This document shows positions 23,751-31,235 of a DNA stretch of 35,253 nucleotides, one piece after another. The position numbers and the translations under genes are program-made. Numbering within the stretch: position 1 is the stretch's first letter; each line of letters opens with the position of its first letter. Below the pieces are notes generated by a model. The model was not told where the DNA came from, made no database searches, and saw nothing but the letters and a program-made list of their open reading frames with translations. This DNA is from a bacterium (GTDB lineage: Bacteria; Patescibacteriota; Microgenomatia; UBA1406; GWC2-37-13): contig JAJYOJ010000010.1 in the NCBI GenBank assembly GCA_021796235.1, positions 1-35,253 on the forward strand, written 5' to 3'.

Positions 23751-25135
23751 AGATTTAGAATTTGTTTTACAGTGCCTTCCAAATTTGCCGGAATAAAGTT
23801 TTTTTTCGAGAAATTCGAGAGGATTTTTTTTGCTAATTCGGGGTATGAATTTGGCTGGGGGAGTGGTTGCCAAAAATTGTCGAGTAAGTAGGGGAGAGGT
23901 CTTCCCTTTTCAAGAAGAGCTTTGGAGCATAGATAAGCCGCAACCTTTGTTTCAGCGTAGGTTGCCACGCATTCAAACGGTTTAGGCTGTCTATCGCCTG
24001 TTAACTGTTTAAATAATGGCAATAAACTTTTATCTTCGAAAAGATTTTTGCCAAAAATTGCGGTTGTCTTCTCTATTCCAAGAAAAGGCGACAGCAACAA
24101 ATAAACTGAAAGACATTTGGGGCAATGGCCGCACCAATAACCAAGTTTAGGATAAAGGTTACAGCTTTTGAAAGCCTGTAAATATTTGGGAAATTTGCTG
24201 AAAGCCTGGGCGATCTGGAGTTCGTATAAGGGTCTCAAGAGGCTAAAATATAAGATGTCAGGTGCTAGATATTGCTGAATGTATTCGTTGAAGTCGGACT
24301 CAAATTCAAAACTTTTAGAATATTGATGGTTAATCTTAGAACCAAGATACTCGATATTTTCCTCATCGGCGCTTTTTTCGTTGGCTACGGTTATATATTT
24401 AGTCTTAAATAGTGCTGCAACTATAAGTGAGATAAAGGCCAACGAGGCTGAAAAAGGGACATGGCCGTTTAAAAAGTCTTTTTTGTTCAAAGTTAATAAT
24501 AACGGATCAAGTTGTCGCTTTACTTCGATGAATTCTTTTAGACCGGTAGATTTAAGAATCTCAGCTTTGTTGGGAAGCGGGTTGATCCAAAGGGGGACAA
24601 TAGTTTTTCCGGCTTTTTTTAGGATTTCGTAGGCGACCAGAGAATCTTTTCCGCCGCCGAAAAGGAGAAGATATTCTTTACCTTTTTCAGATTCTGCCGC
24701 GGCTTTCCTCCCCGCCCGGGTTCGTCCAAATATGTAGGCTGCACGCTGCCGGGGAACCCCTCCGTCCGCGCCGTCTGAAAAAGAAAAACGGATCTCCTCG
24801 CTCACCTTTTTTGGATCAATATTATTTTTATAAAAAAACTCCCCCATTCCTTTTATAAGCAATTTTTTCCACCAAGCAGTTTGTTTTTCATCCAGGAATC
24901 CAGCCTTAATTGTTATCTGGGCTGAGGCTGTGAGTTTCCAGTAGGAGAACATTTCGATCAGCCCGAGATGAAAAACAAGATTGTCTAGGTAGGTTGAAGC
25001 AGAAGACGGTAAGTCAAACGATGGTACGGTAACTTTGTGCGTGAATGTTAAATCTGGGGAAATGGAATAAAAAAAATTCATTACCAGACTTCCATTTTGT
25101 TCTTTCCAGTCAAACTTTTCGTAGACAAACGACAT
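23747..25135 (-). CDS. murL: MurL-type UDP-MurNAc-L-Ala-L-Glu epimerase
   Basis: This 462-residue protein matches MurL, the PP-loop enzyme found beside MurD2 in Xanthomonas, which converts the L-Glu of UDP-MurNAc-L-Ala-L-Glu to D-Glu using ATP. Marks are FGGGKDS (about 159-165), NGHVPFSASLAF, NHQYSKSFEFE, YFSLLRPLYELQIA, the SCN motif and a Cys pair in WCGHCPKC. Residues 118-151 are an in-frame GC-rich insertion placed just before the PP-loop. A TATAAT lies 6 nt before the ATG and murD follows with an ATGA overlap. The pairing implies that peptidoglycan D-glutamate is made without glutamate racemase. Confidence 0.85.
   Translation of the reverse strand: MSFVYEKFDWKEQNGSLVMNFFYSISPDLTFTHKVTVPSFDLPSSASTYLDNLVFHLGLIEMFSYWKLTASAQITIKAGFLDEKQTAWWKKLLIKGMGEFFYKNNIDPKKVSEEIRFSFSDGADGGVPRQRAAYIFGRTRAGRKAAAESEKGKEYLLLFGGGKDSLVAYEILKKAGKTIVPLWINPLPNKAEILKSTGLKEFIEVKRQLDPLLLTLNKKDFLNGHVPFSASLAFISLIVAALFKTKYITVANEKSADEENIEYLGSKINHQYSKSFEFESDFNEYIQQYLAPDILYFSLLRPLYELQIAQAFSKFPKYLQAFKSCNLYPKLGYWCGHCPKCLSVYLLLSPFLGIEKTTAIFGKNLFEDKSLLPLFKQLTGDRQPKPFECVATYAETKVAAYLCSKALLEKGRPLPYLLDNFWQPLPQPNSYPELAKKILSNFSKKNFIPANLEGTVKQILNL
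24682..24783. repeat. GC-rich inverted-repeat element inserted in murL
   Basis: Ten-base inverted repeats CTTTTTCAGA (24682-24691) and TCTGAAAAAG (24774-24783) bound a 102-bp GC-rich segment read in frame within murL. Shared blocks with the murD element, in the same order, are CAGATTCTG, CTGCACGCTGCCG (24739-24751) and CCCCTCCG (24757-24764). The outer arms differ between the copies but each is self-complementary, so the stem is conserved while its sequence is not. Confidence 0.75.
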
Positions 25136-25141
25136 TAGTTA

Positions 25142-25147
25142 ATTATA
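25142..25147 (-). promoter_or_regulatory. -10 element of murL (leaderless spacing)
   Basis: A perfect TATAAT on the minus strand ends 6 nt before the murL ATG at 25135, inside the 22-bp gap after rpiB. It suggests that murL and murD can be transcribed on their own, apart from comM and rpiB. Confidence 0.45.
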
Positions 25148-25157
25148 CCAAGTGGCA

Positions 25158-25595
25158 TTAACTATCCATCTTCCTGATTCTCCGAAGATATTTTTGTTCT
25201 TTTTTTGGTTGAGCCGAAAGAAACGTATCGATCAGTTTGGTTGCTTCTTCATAAGGGGTAAAATCAGCTGCCAGGGCAAGAACATTTATGTGATCATTTT
25301 CTCTGGCATGTCTAACTTGGCCAGCTTCGAACCCCAATGCCGCGCGAATGCCTTTATAACGGTTGGCGGCAATTGAGACTCCGACACCCGACCTGCAGAT
25401 AACGATGCCTAAAAATTCTTCGGGATTTTGTAAAACCGCCTCGGCAACCTTTTTGGCAAAGTCGGGGTTGTCATCAAGCGGGTCAAGTTGGTAATTCCCC
25501 ATATCCTCAACCCGAATATTTTTGTCCTGCAGATATTCGATCAGCTTGTTTTTAATCTCAAACCCTCCATGGTCGCAGCCGATGAAGATGGTCAT
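25158..25595 (-). CDS. rpiB: Ribose-5-phosphate isomerase B
   Basis: This 145-residue protein has the RpiB signature: FIGCDHGGFEIK at the N-terminus, ICRSGVGVSIAANRYKGIRAAL with the catalytic Cys67, and ARENDHINVLAL. It interconverts ribose-5-phosphate and ribulose-5-phosphate in the non-oxidative pentose phosphate pathway. It sits between comM and murL on the minus strand with gaps of about 20 bp. The usual CGTG is CRSG here, a minor change near the active site. The start at the ATG 25595 is preceded by TATACT 8 nt away. Confidence 0.9.
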   Translation of the reverse strand: MTIFIGCDHGGFEIKNKLIEYLQDKNIRVEDMGNYQLDPLDDNPDFAKKVAEAVLQNPEEFLGIVICRSGVGVSIAANRYKGIRAALGFEAGQVRHARENDHINVLALAADFTPYEEATKLIDTFLSAQPKKEQKYLRRIRKMDS

Positions 25596-25603
25596 TAATA
25601 ACT

Positions 25604-25609
25604 AGTATA
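25604..25609 (-). promoter_or_regulatory. -10 element of rpiB (leaderless spacing)
   Basis: TATACT on the minus strand ends 8 nt before the rpiB ATG at 25595, within the 19-bp gap after comM. It fits the same leaderless pattern as several other genes here. Confidence 0.4.
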
Positions 25610-25614
25610 CACTT

Positions 25615-27135
25615 TTATTCCTCTTTAGAACGATATTGTAGTGCTTCGGCGATAAAAGAAGCCTCTATTTGGTTTTTGCCGTTAAGATCGGCAATGGTTT
25701 GCGCGATTTTTATCACTTTGAAATAGCTGCGCGCCGAAAGCGATAGTCTAACGATCGCAGTTTTTAAAAGATTTAAAGTTTCGTTAGTCAGGACGCAGAA
25801 CTTTTTAATTTCGGCCGGGTTCATCTCGCTGTTTGTTTTTATAGTAATATTTTTAAATCTTTTTTTTTGAATAGTTCGGGCCGCCACTACTCTTTTTCGA
25901 ATAATTGCACCTGCTTCTTCAGATATTTGAGTTACCAATTTTGCGTCTTCGACCGGCGGGACATCGACGTGAATGTCGATGCGGTCTAGTAAAGGACCGG
26001 AGAGTCTTTTTTTATACTTTAAAATCGATCCAGGCATACAGCGACAGGTGCGCTTCGGATGGCCAAGGTAACCGCAGGGACAGGGGTTTGAGGCTGCCAA
26101 AAGAATGAAGCGGCAGGGGAAGGTAAGGCTGCCGGAAGCGCGGGAAATTGAAACGATGCCATCTTCCAATGGTTGTCGCAAAGCCTCAAGTACTGATCGG
26201 GGGAATTCCGGTAACTCGTCTAAAAAAAGCACTCCTCTATGTGCTAAAGTTATTTCTCCAGGCGACGGAATGGATCCTCCGCCTATTAGACCAATGCGCG
26301 AGGTTGTGTGGTGCGGGGAACGAAAGGGACGCCTGTTGATTAGAGAGGTTTGATTTAAAAGACCAGCGATTGAGTAAATTTTGGAGACCTGAAGAATTTC
26401 TTCTTTGTCAAGCGGTGGCAAAATTGAAGGAAAGGCGCGCGAGAGCATAGTTTTTCCAGTCCCGGGCGGACCTTTGAGGTGAATATTGTGAGCGCCGGCT
26501 GCGGCGATTTCAAGCGCCCGTTTTGCCTGGCTTTGACCTTTAATTTCCGAAAAATCAAACTCATATTTTTCCTCTTTTAGAATTGTTTTAATATCAACCT
26601 CTGCTTGGGGATGAATTAATTTTTGACTATTCAGGTGAAGAATTAGGTCAGAAAGTTGAAAAACCGGATAAATTGTGGTGCCCTCTATCAGAGCAGCTTC
26701 AAAGGCGTTATCGGTTGGCACGAAAATATTTTTTATACCTTTTTCCTTGGCCATAAGGACAATTGAAATAATTCCCGGAACTTTTCTTACCTGTCCTTCC
26801 AGTGACAGTTCACCGATAAAAAGACAGTTTTTCAAAAGCTCATGTCTTACCATTCCCGTAGCAGCCAAGACCCCGACTGCAATCGGCAGATCGAAACTTG
26901 ATCCTTCTTTAGGAATATCAGCCGGAGCTAAATTAACTGTGAGTCTCGAGTCGGGCATTTCGAAAGATGTGTTGACGATTGCTGTCCGCACGCGATCTTT
27001 TGCCTCATCAATTGCCTTACTCGGAAGCCCGACAATTGTAAAAGTCGGAAAACCGGTTGAAGCAACGTCGACTTCAACCTCAATTAAAACCCCATCCAAT
27101 CCGATGGTTGTTCCCGATAAAATTTTTGCCAGCAT
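25615..27135 (-). CDS. comM: ComM/YifB family AAA ATPase (Mg-chelatase-like)
   Basis: The 506-residue protein has an N-terminal LonC-like domain, a Walker A GPPGTGKTML, a Walker B LFLDELPEF, a zinc-like CPCGYLGHPKRTCRC loop and a C-terminal Mg_chelatase_C domain (RSYFKVIKIAQTIADL). ComM is a hexameric helicase that promotes branch migration and integration of DNA taken up by transformation. It is first in a minus-strand block followed by rpiB, murL and murD. Its ATG has an AGAAAGAG sequence upstream, one of few Shine-Dalgarno-like sites in the window. With dprA nearby it supports competence in this lineage. Confidence 0.92.
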   Translation of the reverse strand: MLAKILSGTTIGLDGVLIEVEVDVASTGFPTFTIVGLPSKAIDEAKDRVRTAIVNTSFEMPDSRLTVNLAPADIPKEGSSFDLPIAVGVLAATGMVRHELLKNCLFIGELSLEGQVRKVPGIISIVLMAKEKGIKNIFVPTDNAFEAALIEGTTIYPVFQLSDLILHLNSQKLIHPQAEVDIKTILKEEKYEFDFSEIKGQSQAKRALEIAAAGAHNIHLKGPPGTGKTMLSRAFPSILPPLDKEEILQVSKIYSIAGLLNQTSLINRRPFRSPHHTTSRIGLIGGGSIPSPGEITLAHRGVLFLDELPEFPRSVLEALRQPLEDGIVSISRASGSLTFPCRFILLAASNPCPCGYLGHPKRTCRCMPGSILKYKKRLSGPLLDRIDIHVDVPPVEDAKLVTQISEEAGAIIRKRVVAARTIQKKRFKNITIKTNSEMNPAEIKKFCVLTNETLNLLKTAIVRLSLSARSYFKVIKIAQTIADLNGKNQIEASFIAEALQYRSKEE

Positions 27136-27212
27136 TGTCTCTTTCTGAATTTTAGATTCTGAATTATGAATTGTCTATGGACTATAGGCAACAAAACCGT
27201 GTAAAATGGGGT

Positions 27213-27716
27213 ATGGCAAAGTCTAAACTAATGTCGACAGTACTTACGGTTGTCGTATTTGCCATCGCCTTTGCCTATGTTGAAGCCTCGGTGGTTGTCT
27301 ATCTGCGGCATCTTTCGGGCGCAATGCAGCCGACCATCAATAAAAACGAAATCTTGTGGCTTTTTCCGGGAATAGTCTTTCTGGAACCTAAAACTGCAAT
27401 AAAGCTAATAACCAACAGTCAACTTTTACAGGTCGAACAGTTTCGGGAAGCAGCAACGCTGGTTATGTTGGCGACCGTAGCTTTTTTGGCCGGCAAAAAA
27501 TTGCGGACACGCATCGGCTATTTCTTTTTAGCCTTTGGAATCTGGGATATTTTTTATTATGTTTTTTTACGGTTAATTTTAGGCTGGCCGGCACGACTTA
27601 CCGATCTTGATATTTTTTTTCTGTTGCCAACTCCCTGGGTAGGTCCGGTATTCGTACCGCTTATTATTTCTTCCTTATTGATTTTCGGATCTTTGGTAGT
27701 ATTATTTTTTACTTGA
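27213..27716 (+). CDS. Multi-pass membrane protein, function unknown
   Basis: I place the start at the ATG at 27213 (167 aa); in-frame ATG 27177 and TTG 27171 lie upstream. A TAAAAT ends 5 nt before 27213. The protein has four to five hydrophobic segments (around 5-28, 75-95, 103-125 and 143-165). Features recur in a broadly distributed but uncharacterised family: FAYVEASVVVYLR, EQFREAATLVML, FGIWDIFYY and LPTPWVGPVF. I recognise no function. It lies divergent to comM and convergent with the DUF1599 gene. Confidence 0.6.
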   Translation: MAKSKLMSTVLTVVVFAIAFAYVEASVVVYLRHLSGAMQPTINKNEILWLFPGIVFLEPKTAIKLITNSQLLQVEQFREAATLVMLATVAFLAGKKLRTRIGYFFLAFGIWDIFYYVFLRLILGWPARLTDLDIFFLLPTPWVGPVFVPLIISSLLIFGSLVVLFFT

Positions 27717-28007
27717 TTCTTTGAGTTCGAGTTTTTTAAACCAGCTACGGATATATAAAACTGCGATGACAGAGTAGACCGCAATATCAATCCAGGTTTC
27801 CTCAATTGACTCGTGCAGCGGTTTCTGTTTGTTAGCTAAAAGATGCTTGAGGCGATTAAGTTTGTCGCTTATCCTAAAAGCAATGCCAAGTTGACCGGTA
27901 TCCAAAATATTCCCTTTACCGTAATCTTTATGTTTTTTAATAAACATTTCCAGCATCTCAGCGCAGACTTTTTTGAAGGCTTCATCAAGATATTGCGGAT
28001 CTTTCAT
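27702..28007 (-). CDS. DUF1599 / nucleotide-modification-associated domain protein
   Basis: This 101-residue protein matches the DUF1599 (Nmad1) pattern: KKHKDYGKGNIL, GIAFRISDKLNRL and SIEETWIDIAVYSVIAVLYI. The family is linked by context to deoxynucleotide metabolism and phage base modification, and is proposed to act on nucleotides or modified bases. Here it sits 5 bp downstream of dhfr in a minus-strand block with dhfr, thyA and dcd, which fits a nucleotide-pool role. The activity is not established. Confidence 0.75.
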   Translation of the reverse strand: MKDPQYLDEAFKKVCAEMLEMFIKKHKDYGKGNILDTGQLGIAFRISDKLNRLKHLLANKQKPLHESIEETWIDIAVYSVIAVLYIRSWFKKLELKESSKK

Positions 28008-28012
28008 AGAAC

Positions 28013-28486
28013 TTATTTTATCAAATCAAGAAATGTATAGTGGTAACCGTCTGATTCCTGATTCTCTTTGTGCAAAATTTTGTTGAAAGCAGAGTAGTCG
28101 GGAAAGAAGGTGTCGGCAGGAGCTTCGGCATCAACAACTGTTAAATATAGTCTATCCGCCAGAGCAATCGTTTGCTTATACATCTGTCCGCCGCCTATGA
28201 CAAAAATTTCCTCTTTTTCAGTTGTTTTGGCTGTTTTGATTGCCTCTTCGAGTGAATTGACTACGATACACCCTAAGGGTGTCCAGTCTTTATTGTGTGA
28301 AACAACGATATTTACCCGATTAGGCAAAGGTTTTCCCATCGATTCAAAGGTTTTTCTTCCCATAATCACGGCGTGACCGGTTGTCAACCTTTTAAATCTC
28401 TTAAGGTCTTTGGAGATATGCCAGAGAAGTTTATTATTCTTCCCAAGTTCACGATTTTTTCCGATGACCGCAATAATTGAAATCAT
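28013..28486 (-). CDS. folA: Dihydrofolate reductase
   Basis: This 157-residue protein has the DHFR layout: ISIIAVIGKNRELGKNNKLLW, DLKRFKRLTTGHAVIMGRKTFES, the later IFVIGGGQMYKQ and a YLTVVDAEA strand. It reduces dihydrofolate made by thymidylate synthase back to tetrahydrofolate using NADPH. The ATG overlaps the thyA stop (ATGA), so the two are translationally coupled, as is common. The catalytic acidic residue near position 27 is Lys-Asp in the segment SKDLKRF, as expected. Confidence 0.95.
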   Translation of the reverse strand: MISIIAVIGKNRELGKNNKLLWHISKDLKRFKRLTTGHAVIMGRKTFESMGKPLPNRVNIVVSHNKDWTPLGCIVVNSLEEAIKTAKTTEKEEIFVIGGGQMYKQTIALADRLYLTVVDAEAPADTFFPDYSAFNKILHKENQESDGYHYTFLDLIK

Positions 28487-29454
28487 TTTTTGTTCAATTC
28501 AAATATATTTTTACGGTTACCGAAGTATCCGCCTGTGACACTAAGGGCTGCCTTTATTGGTGGATAAGGATTATACCCTTCCAAAATTACGTATTCTGGT
28601 CTGAAGTCATTAATTTTTTTAAAATCTTCTGAAAATTTTATTGTTGGAGATGTTCTTGGTTGTCTTTTTAGTTGTTCTTTTACTTGTTCTAGGTGTATTT
28701 CGTAAATATGGACATCTCCAAAGGTATGGACAAAGTCGCCAGGCTCGTAACCTGTTATTTTGGCAAGAATTAGAGTCAATAATGCATAGGAAGCGATATT
28801 AAAAGGTACGCCCAGAAAAATATCGGCGCTTCGTTGATAAAGTTGGAGGGACAATTTGCCGTTATTGACATTGAGTTGATACATATTGTGACAGATTGGA
28901 AAATGCGAAGTATTCTTATAACTTGCCATGGTATATAAATATTCCGGATTCCAGGAGGTAACTATGGCGTTATGGGCGGCTGCATCTTTCATGATTTCAT
29001 TAACCGCCCAACTTAATTGGTCAATGGTTTTTTTTGTCCGAGTCGGCCACCGACGCCAAAGTTCGCCGTAAATTCTCGGTAGATTTCCCCACTTTTGGGC
29101 AAATTTTCTATCGGTACGGATTTTTTCGATAAAATCTTCTTTTTCAATTTTAGTCTTTGGATTCAGGATCTTGTATTTCCGATAAGGATAGTCATCCCAG
29201 ATATGGACATTGTTATCGACCAAATATTTTATATTTGATTGTCCTGATAAAAACCAGTAAAGTTCGTAGAGGACTCCCTTCCAGTAGACTTTTTTGGTTG
29301 TTAAGAGTGGAAAACCTTTGGATAAATCGAATCTGATCTGTCGGCCAAAAAGACTGTAGGAAGCATCTCCTGTTGCCCGGTCAACCTTTCGGGCGCCATT
29401 TTTAAGAATTTCTTTTAGAAGATCTAAATATTGACTTTCAGGATGGATATTCAT
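28483..29454 (-). CDS. thyA: Thymidylate synthase ThyA
   Basis: This 323-residue protein is the folate-dependent type: SWNPEYLY, the catalytic Cys188 in FPICHNMYQ, QRSADIFLGVPFNIASYALL and a HTFGDVHIYEIH motif that binds folate and dUMP. It methylates dUMP to dTMP. It is longer than E. coli ThyA (264 aa), mainly from an insertion near residues 85-150, and the C-terminus extends past the usual end. A TAATCT lies 7 nt before the ATG. dCMP deaminase at 15742-16203 could supply its dUMP. Confidence 0.95.
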   Translation of the reverse strand: MNIHPESQYLDLLKEILKNGARKVDRATGDASYSLFGRQIRFDLSKGFPLLTTKKVYWKGVLYELYWFLSGQSNIKYLVDNNVHIWDDYPYRKYKILNPKTKIEKEDFIEKIRTDRKFAQKWGNLPRIYGELWRRWPTRTKKTIDQLSWAVNEIMKDAAAHNAIVTSWNPEYLYTMASYKNTSHFPICHNMYQLNVNNGKLSLQLYQRSADIFLGVPFNIASYALLTLILAKITGYEPGDFVHTFGDVHIYEIHLEQVKEQLKRQPRTSPTIKFSEDFKKINDFRPEYVILEGYNPYPPIKAALSVTGGYFGNRKNIFELNKK

Positions 29455-29461
29455 AAAAATT

Positions 29462-29467
29462 AGATTA
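29462..29467 (-). promoter_or_regulatory. -10 element of thyA (leaderless spacing)
   Basis: TAATCT on the minus strand ends 7 nt before the thyA ATG at 29454. No convincing -35 box or Shine-Dalgarno site is present. Confidence 0.35.
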
Positions 29468-29479
29468 CTTAGGTTAATT

Positions 29480-30022
29480 TTAAATCTGTTTTTCTCTTCT
29501 TTTTGTCGTTACCCTTCCTCCTTGCCACTGGCCTTTATACTGTGTTCCTCCGCCGTCGACCCATTCAAACTGGGCGTGGGCAAAACGGCAGCCGAGCTCC
29601 ATGGTTACCGGTATCGCGCCTTCATTTTTTGCTGCAAATGTAACTTTGCCTTGGTAGCCGGGAGCAACATTACCGGTACGGATAATCAAGCCCGATCTGA
29701 AAGTAGTTGTCCGTGGTTTAAAGTTAACAGTGACATCGAGGGGAATGTTAAAAGATTCAATTGAGGTCATAAGACAAAATTCTCCGGGTTTTATTGTATA
29801 AGAAGAGTTTTTTTTGGGATTATATTTGGCGACGGTCTTGATTTTTGGCGTTTCCCGATGGGTGATTCCGAGAAAGGCTTTTCCGCCGGCAAGTTTGTGA
29901 ATTTCTCCCAGACAGATATCAAACCCGGCGCCTTCGGGAGCTTTCAACTCGCGTTCGGAAAGGTTTTCGACCAGTTTAATTTTTCTAACAAGTTGGAGAA
30001 GTTTTTTTGGTCCGATAACCAT
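29480..30022 (-). CDS. dcd: dCTP deaminase/dUTPase-fold protein lacking catalytic residues
   Basis: This 180-residue trimeric dUTPase-fold protein aligns with Dcd from the PRTTTFRSGL motif to the C-terminal QYKGQWQGGRV segment, which matches the usual KY-x-x-Q-x-G-x-V end. Two key places differ. The Dcd motif I-D-P-G-(W/F)-x-G reads NVAPGYQG (Ala120 for Asp), and the catalytic Glu of the L-E-x-x-N motif is Ala130 in TFAAKN. It may therefore lack deaminase activity, unless the catalytic geometry is new. Binding of deoxynucleotides, for storage or control, is possible. It lies in the thymidylate block, before thyA by 25 bp. Confidence 0.7.
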   Translation of the reverse strand: MVIGPKKLLQLVRKIKLVENLSERELKAPEGAGFDICLGEIHKLAGGKAFLGITHRETPKIKTVAKYNPKKNSSYTIKPGEFCLMTSIESFNIPLDVTVNFKPRTTTFRSGLIIRTGNVAPGYQGKVTFAAKNEGAIPVTMELGCRFAHAQFEWVDGGGTQYKGQWQGGRVTTKRREKQI

Positions 30023-30073
30023 ATTATTGAAAAGTTTCTACCATTGTAATCAAGCGTAGTTTAGTTTTCAACC

Positions 30074-30394
30074 CTATCTTTTATTTTTTTTACTAGTTTG
30101 TAACGGCTTAGGAGCGAGGGCAGAAGTTATCCGACAGGCTGGACTATGGTTATGTGTGGCTTCTGCATGCAGATTGATAATTGCTATAATGGCTTCATTA
30201 CGAAACGCATCAAAACTCGTTATTGTTCTCATATTATTAAGCATAAGATAGGTCGCTGAAAAAATATTACAATTGCCGGGATGCTTATGTACCGAATCCA
30301 CTCCAGATAAAACATACGGCACTTCCACCATATAAGGTCCCGTAGAAAACTCGGTTGCTATTATTTTAAGTCTTTCGAAGTCTTTTTCTCCCAT
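30074..30394 (-). CDS. Hypothetical protein
   Basis: The ATG at 30394 gives 106 aa, with a TATAAT 12 nt upstream; a longer reading would start within the carbonic-anhydrase-like gene. The protein has no signal or membrane segment. It contains His and Cys residues (VHKHPGNC, ATHNHSPAC) and a helical middle (NEAIIAIINLHAEATHN). I recognise no family. The codon use looks ordinary, so it is probably a real gene, but its start is uncertain. Confidence 0.5.
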   Translation of the reverse strand: MGEKDFERLKIIATEFSTGPYMVEVPYVLSGVDSVHKHPGNCNIFSATYLMLNNMRTITSFDAFRNEAIIAIINLHAEATHNHSPACRITSALAPKPLQTSKKNKR

Positions 30395-30407
30395 AATTAA
30401 GAGGTTA

Positions 30408-31196
30408 TTATACCATCTTTCCCATCTCTTGGAAGGTGAATCCGCCATCTTCGTCGAACTCGACCGAATAGATCGGAAGCCCAGTCGCCAAACGTTTAAG
30501 AATCTCAAAAAGATGTTTTTCGCCCTCGTCGGACAAGACCTGGTAAAGATATTCGGCGTCGCAGCCGGGAAATAGTTTTACCGCATTATTATCAAGCAGT
30601 TTTTTTGCCATAAGCCTATGCCGTTCATCAACCAAACTGGCATGGTAGATAAAAATCTCGGTCTCAACGCTTCCTTCTTCAGTCTTTAACATAGACCGGG
30701 GATAAACGCTGTAATTTCCTTTAACTTGCACGACCGCTCCTTCTCGGTGTTCACCGGTTAGAACGGTTTGTTTTGCCCCTTGTTTTTTAAAATCAGCAAG
30801 GACCGCACCAATTTCTTTTATCTGTTCTTTTTTTAGATCAAAAGCTTCGGGGTCGAGATTTATCTGTTTCCAATGGCCACAGCCACCGGCCAAAATATTT
30901 TTATCCGCGTGCTGATCGGTATGGAACTGAAAGTTTTTTACTTCACCAGCTACTTCTGCAACTGTTCTCATTGTTTTTTCGGTATCAATCCCAAAGCCGT
31001 AGTTGTTGGCCGTCGCAACAATTAGAGCCGATTCGCCCAAGTCTGCGCCCGGCAGGGCAAGAGGAGGTAAATTTTCTATTTTTTGATATCGTCCATCTAC
31101 ACAGCGGCTTAAAAACTTTGTTTCATTGGTAATCTTATAAGCGTTTTCCGAAATAAACTCTCTAATTTGTTCTTTAGTAAGAATTATTTTTTGCAT
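30408..31196 (-). CDS. Cadmium-carbonic-anhydrase-like protein
   Basis: This 262-residue protein has a metal-site pattern resembling carbonic anhydrases of the beta or cadmium (CDCA) type: SRCVDGRY with Cys32, His96 in FHTDQHAD, and Cys106 in GGCGHW. The ten-residue spacing of His96 and Cys106 matches the CDCA family, where Cys-His-Cys hold zinc or cadmium. It should hydrate carbon dioxide if active. The N-terminal Asp34 and Arg36 follow the usual Cys-x-Asp-x-Arg pattern. No signal peptide is present, so it is cytoplasmic. The assignment is by pattern only. Confidence 0.45.
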   Translation of the reverse strand: MQKIILTKEQIREFISENAYKITNETKFLSRCVDGRYQKIENLPPLALPGADLGESALIVATANNYGFGIDTEKTMRTVAEVAGEVKNFQFHTDQHADKNILAGGCGHWKQINLDPEAFDLKKEQIKEIGAVLADFKKQGAKQTVLTGEHREGAVVQVKGNYSVYPRSMLKTEEGSVETEIFIYHASLVDERHRLMAKKLLDNNAVKLFPGCDAEYLYQVLSDEGEKHLFEILKRLATGLPIYSVEFDEDGGFTFQEMGKMV

Positions 31197-31203
31197 GAAG
31201 CAA

Positions 31204-31209
31204 ATTATA
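31204..31209 (-). promoter_or_regulatory. -10 element of the carbonic-anhydrase-like gene (leaderless spacing)
   Basis: A perfect TATAAT on the minus strand ends 7 nt before the ATG at 31196. The divergent GT4 gene has its own TACAAT on the other strand, so the 39-bp gap holds two back-to-back leaderless-type promoters. Confidence 0.45.
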
Positions 31210-31223
31210 CTAAATAGTTTTGC

Positions 31224-31229
31224 TACAAT
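31224..31229 (+). promoter_or_regulatory. -10 element of GT4 gene (leaderless spacing)
   Basis: TACAAT ends 6 nt before the ATG at 31236, matching the leaderless arrangement. Confidence 0.4.
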
Positions 31230-31235
31230 AATTTC

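Noticed and set aside
23751-23873. Upstream extension of murD
   Set aside because: It reads the murL 3' end in another frame; the ATG at 23750 gives the normal MurD N-terminus and an ATGA overlap.
23167-24783. Integron attC sites or transposon ends
   Set aside because: No GTTRRRY/RYYYAAC core sites, no target duplication and no transposase or integrase are visible; the arms differ between the two copies.
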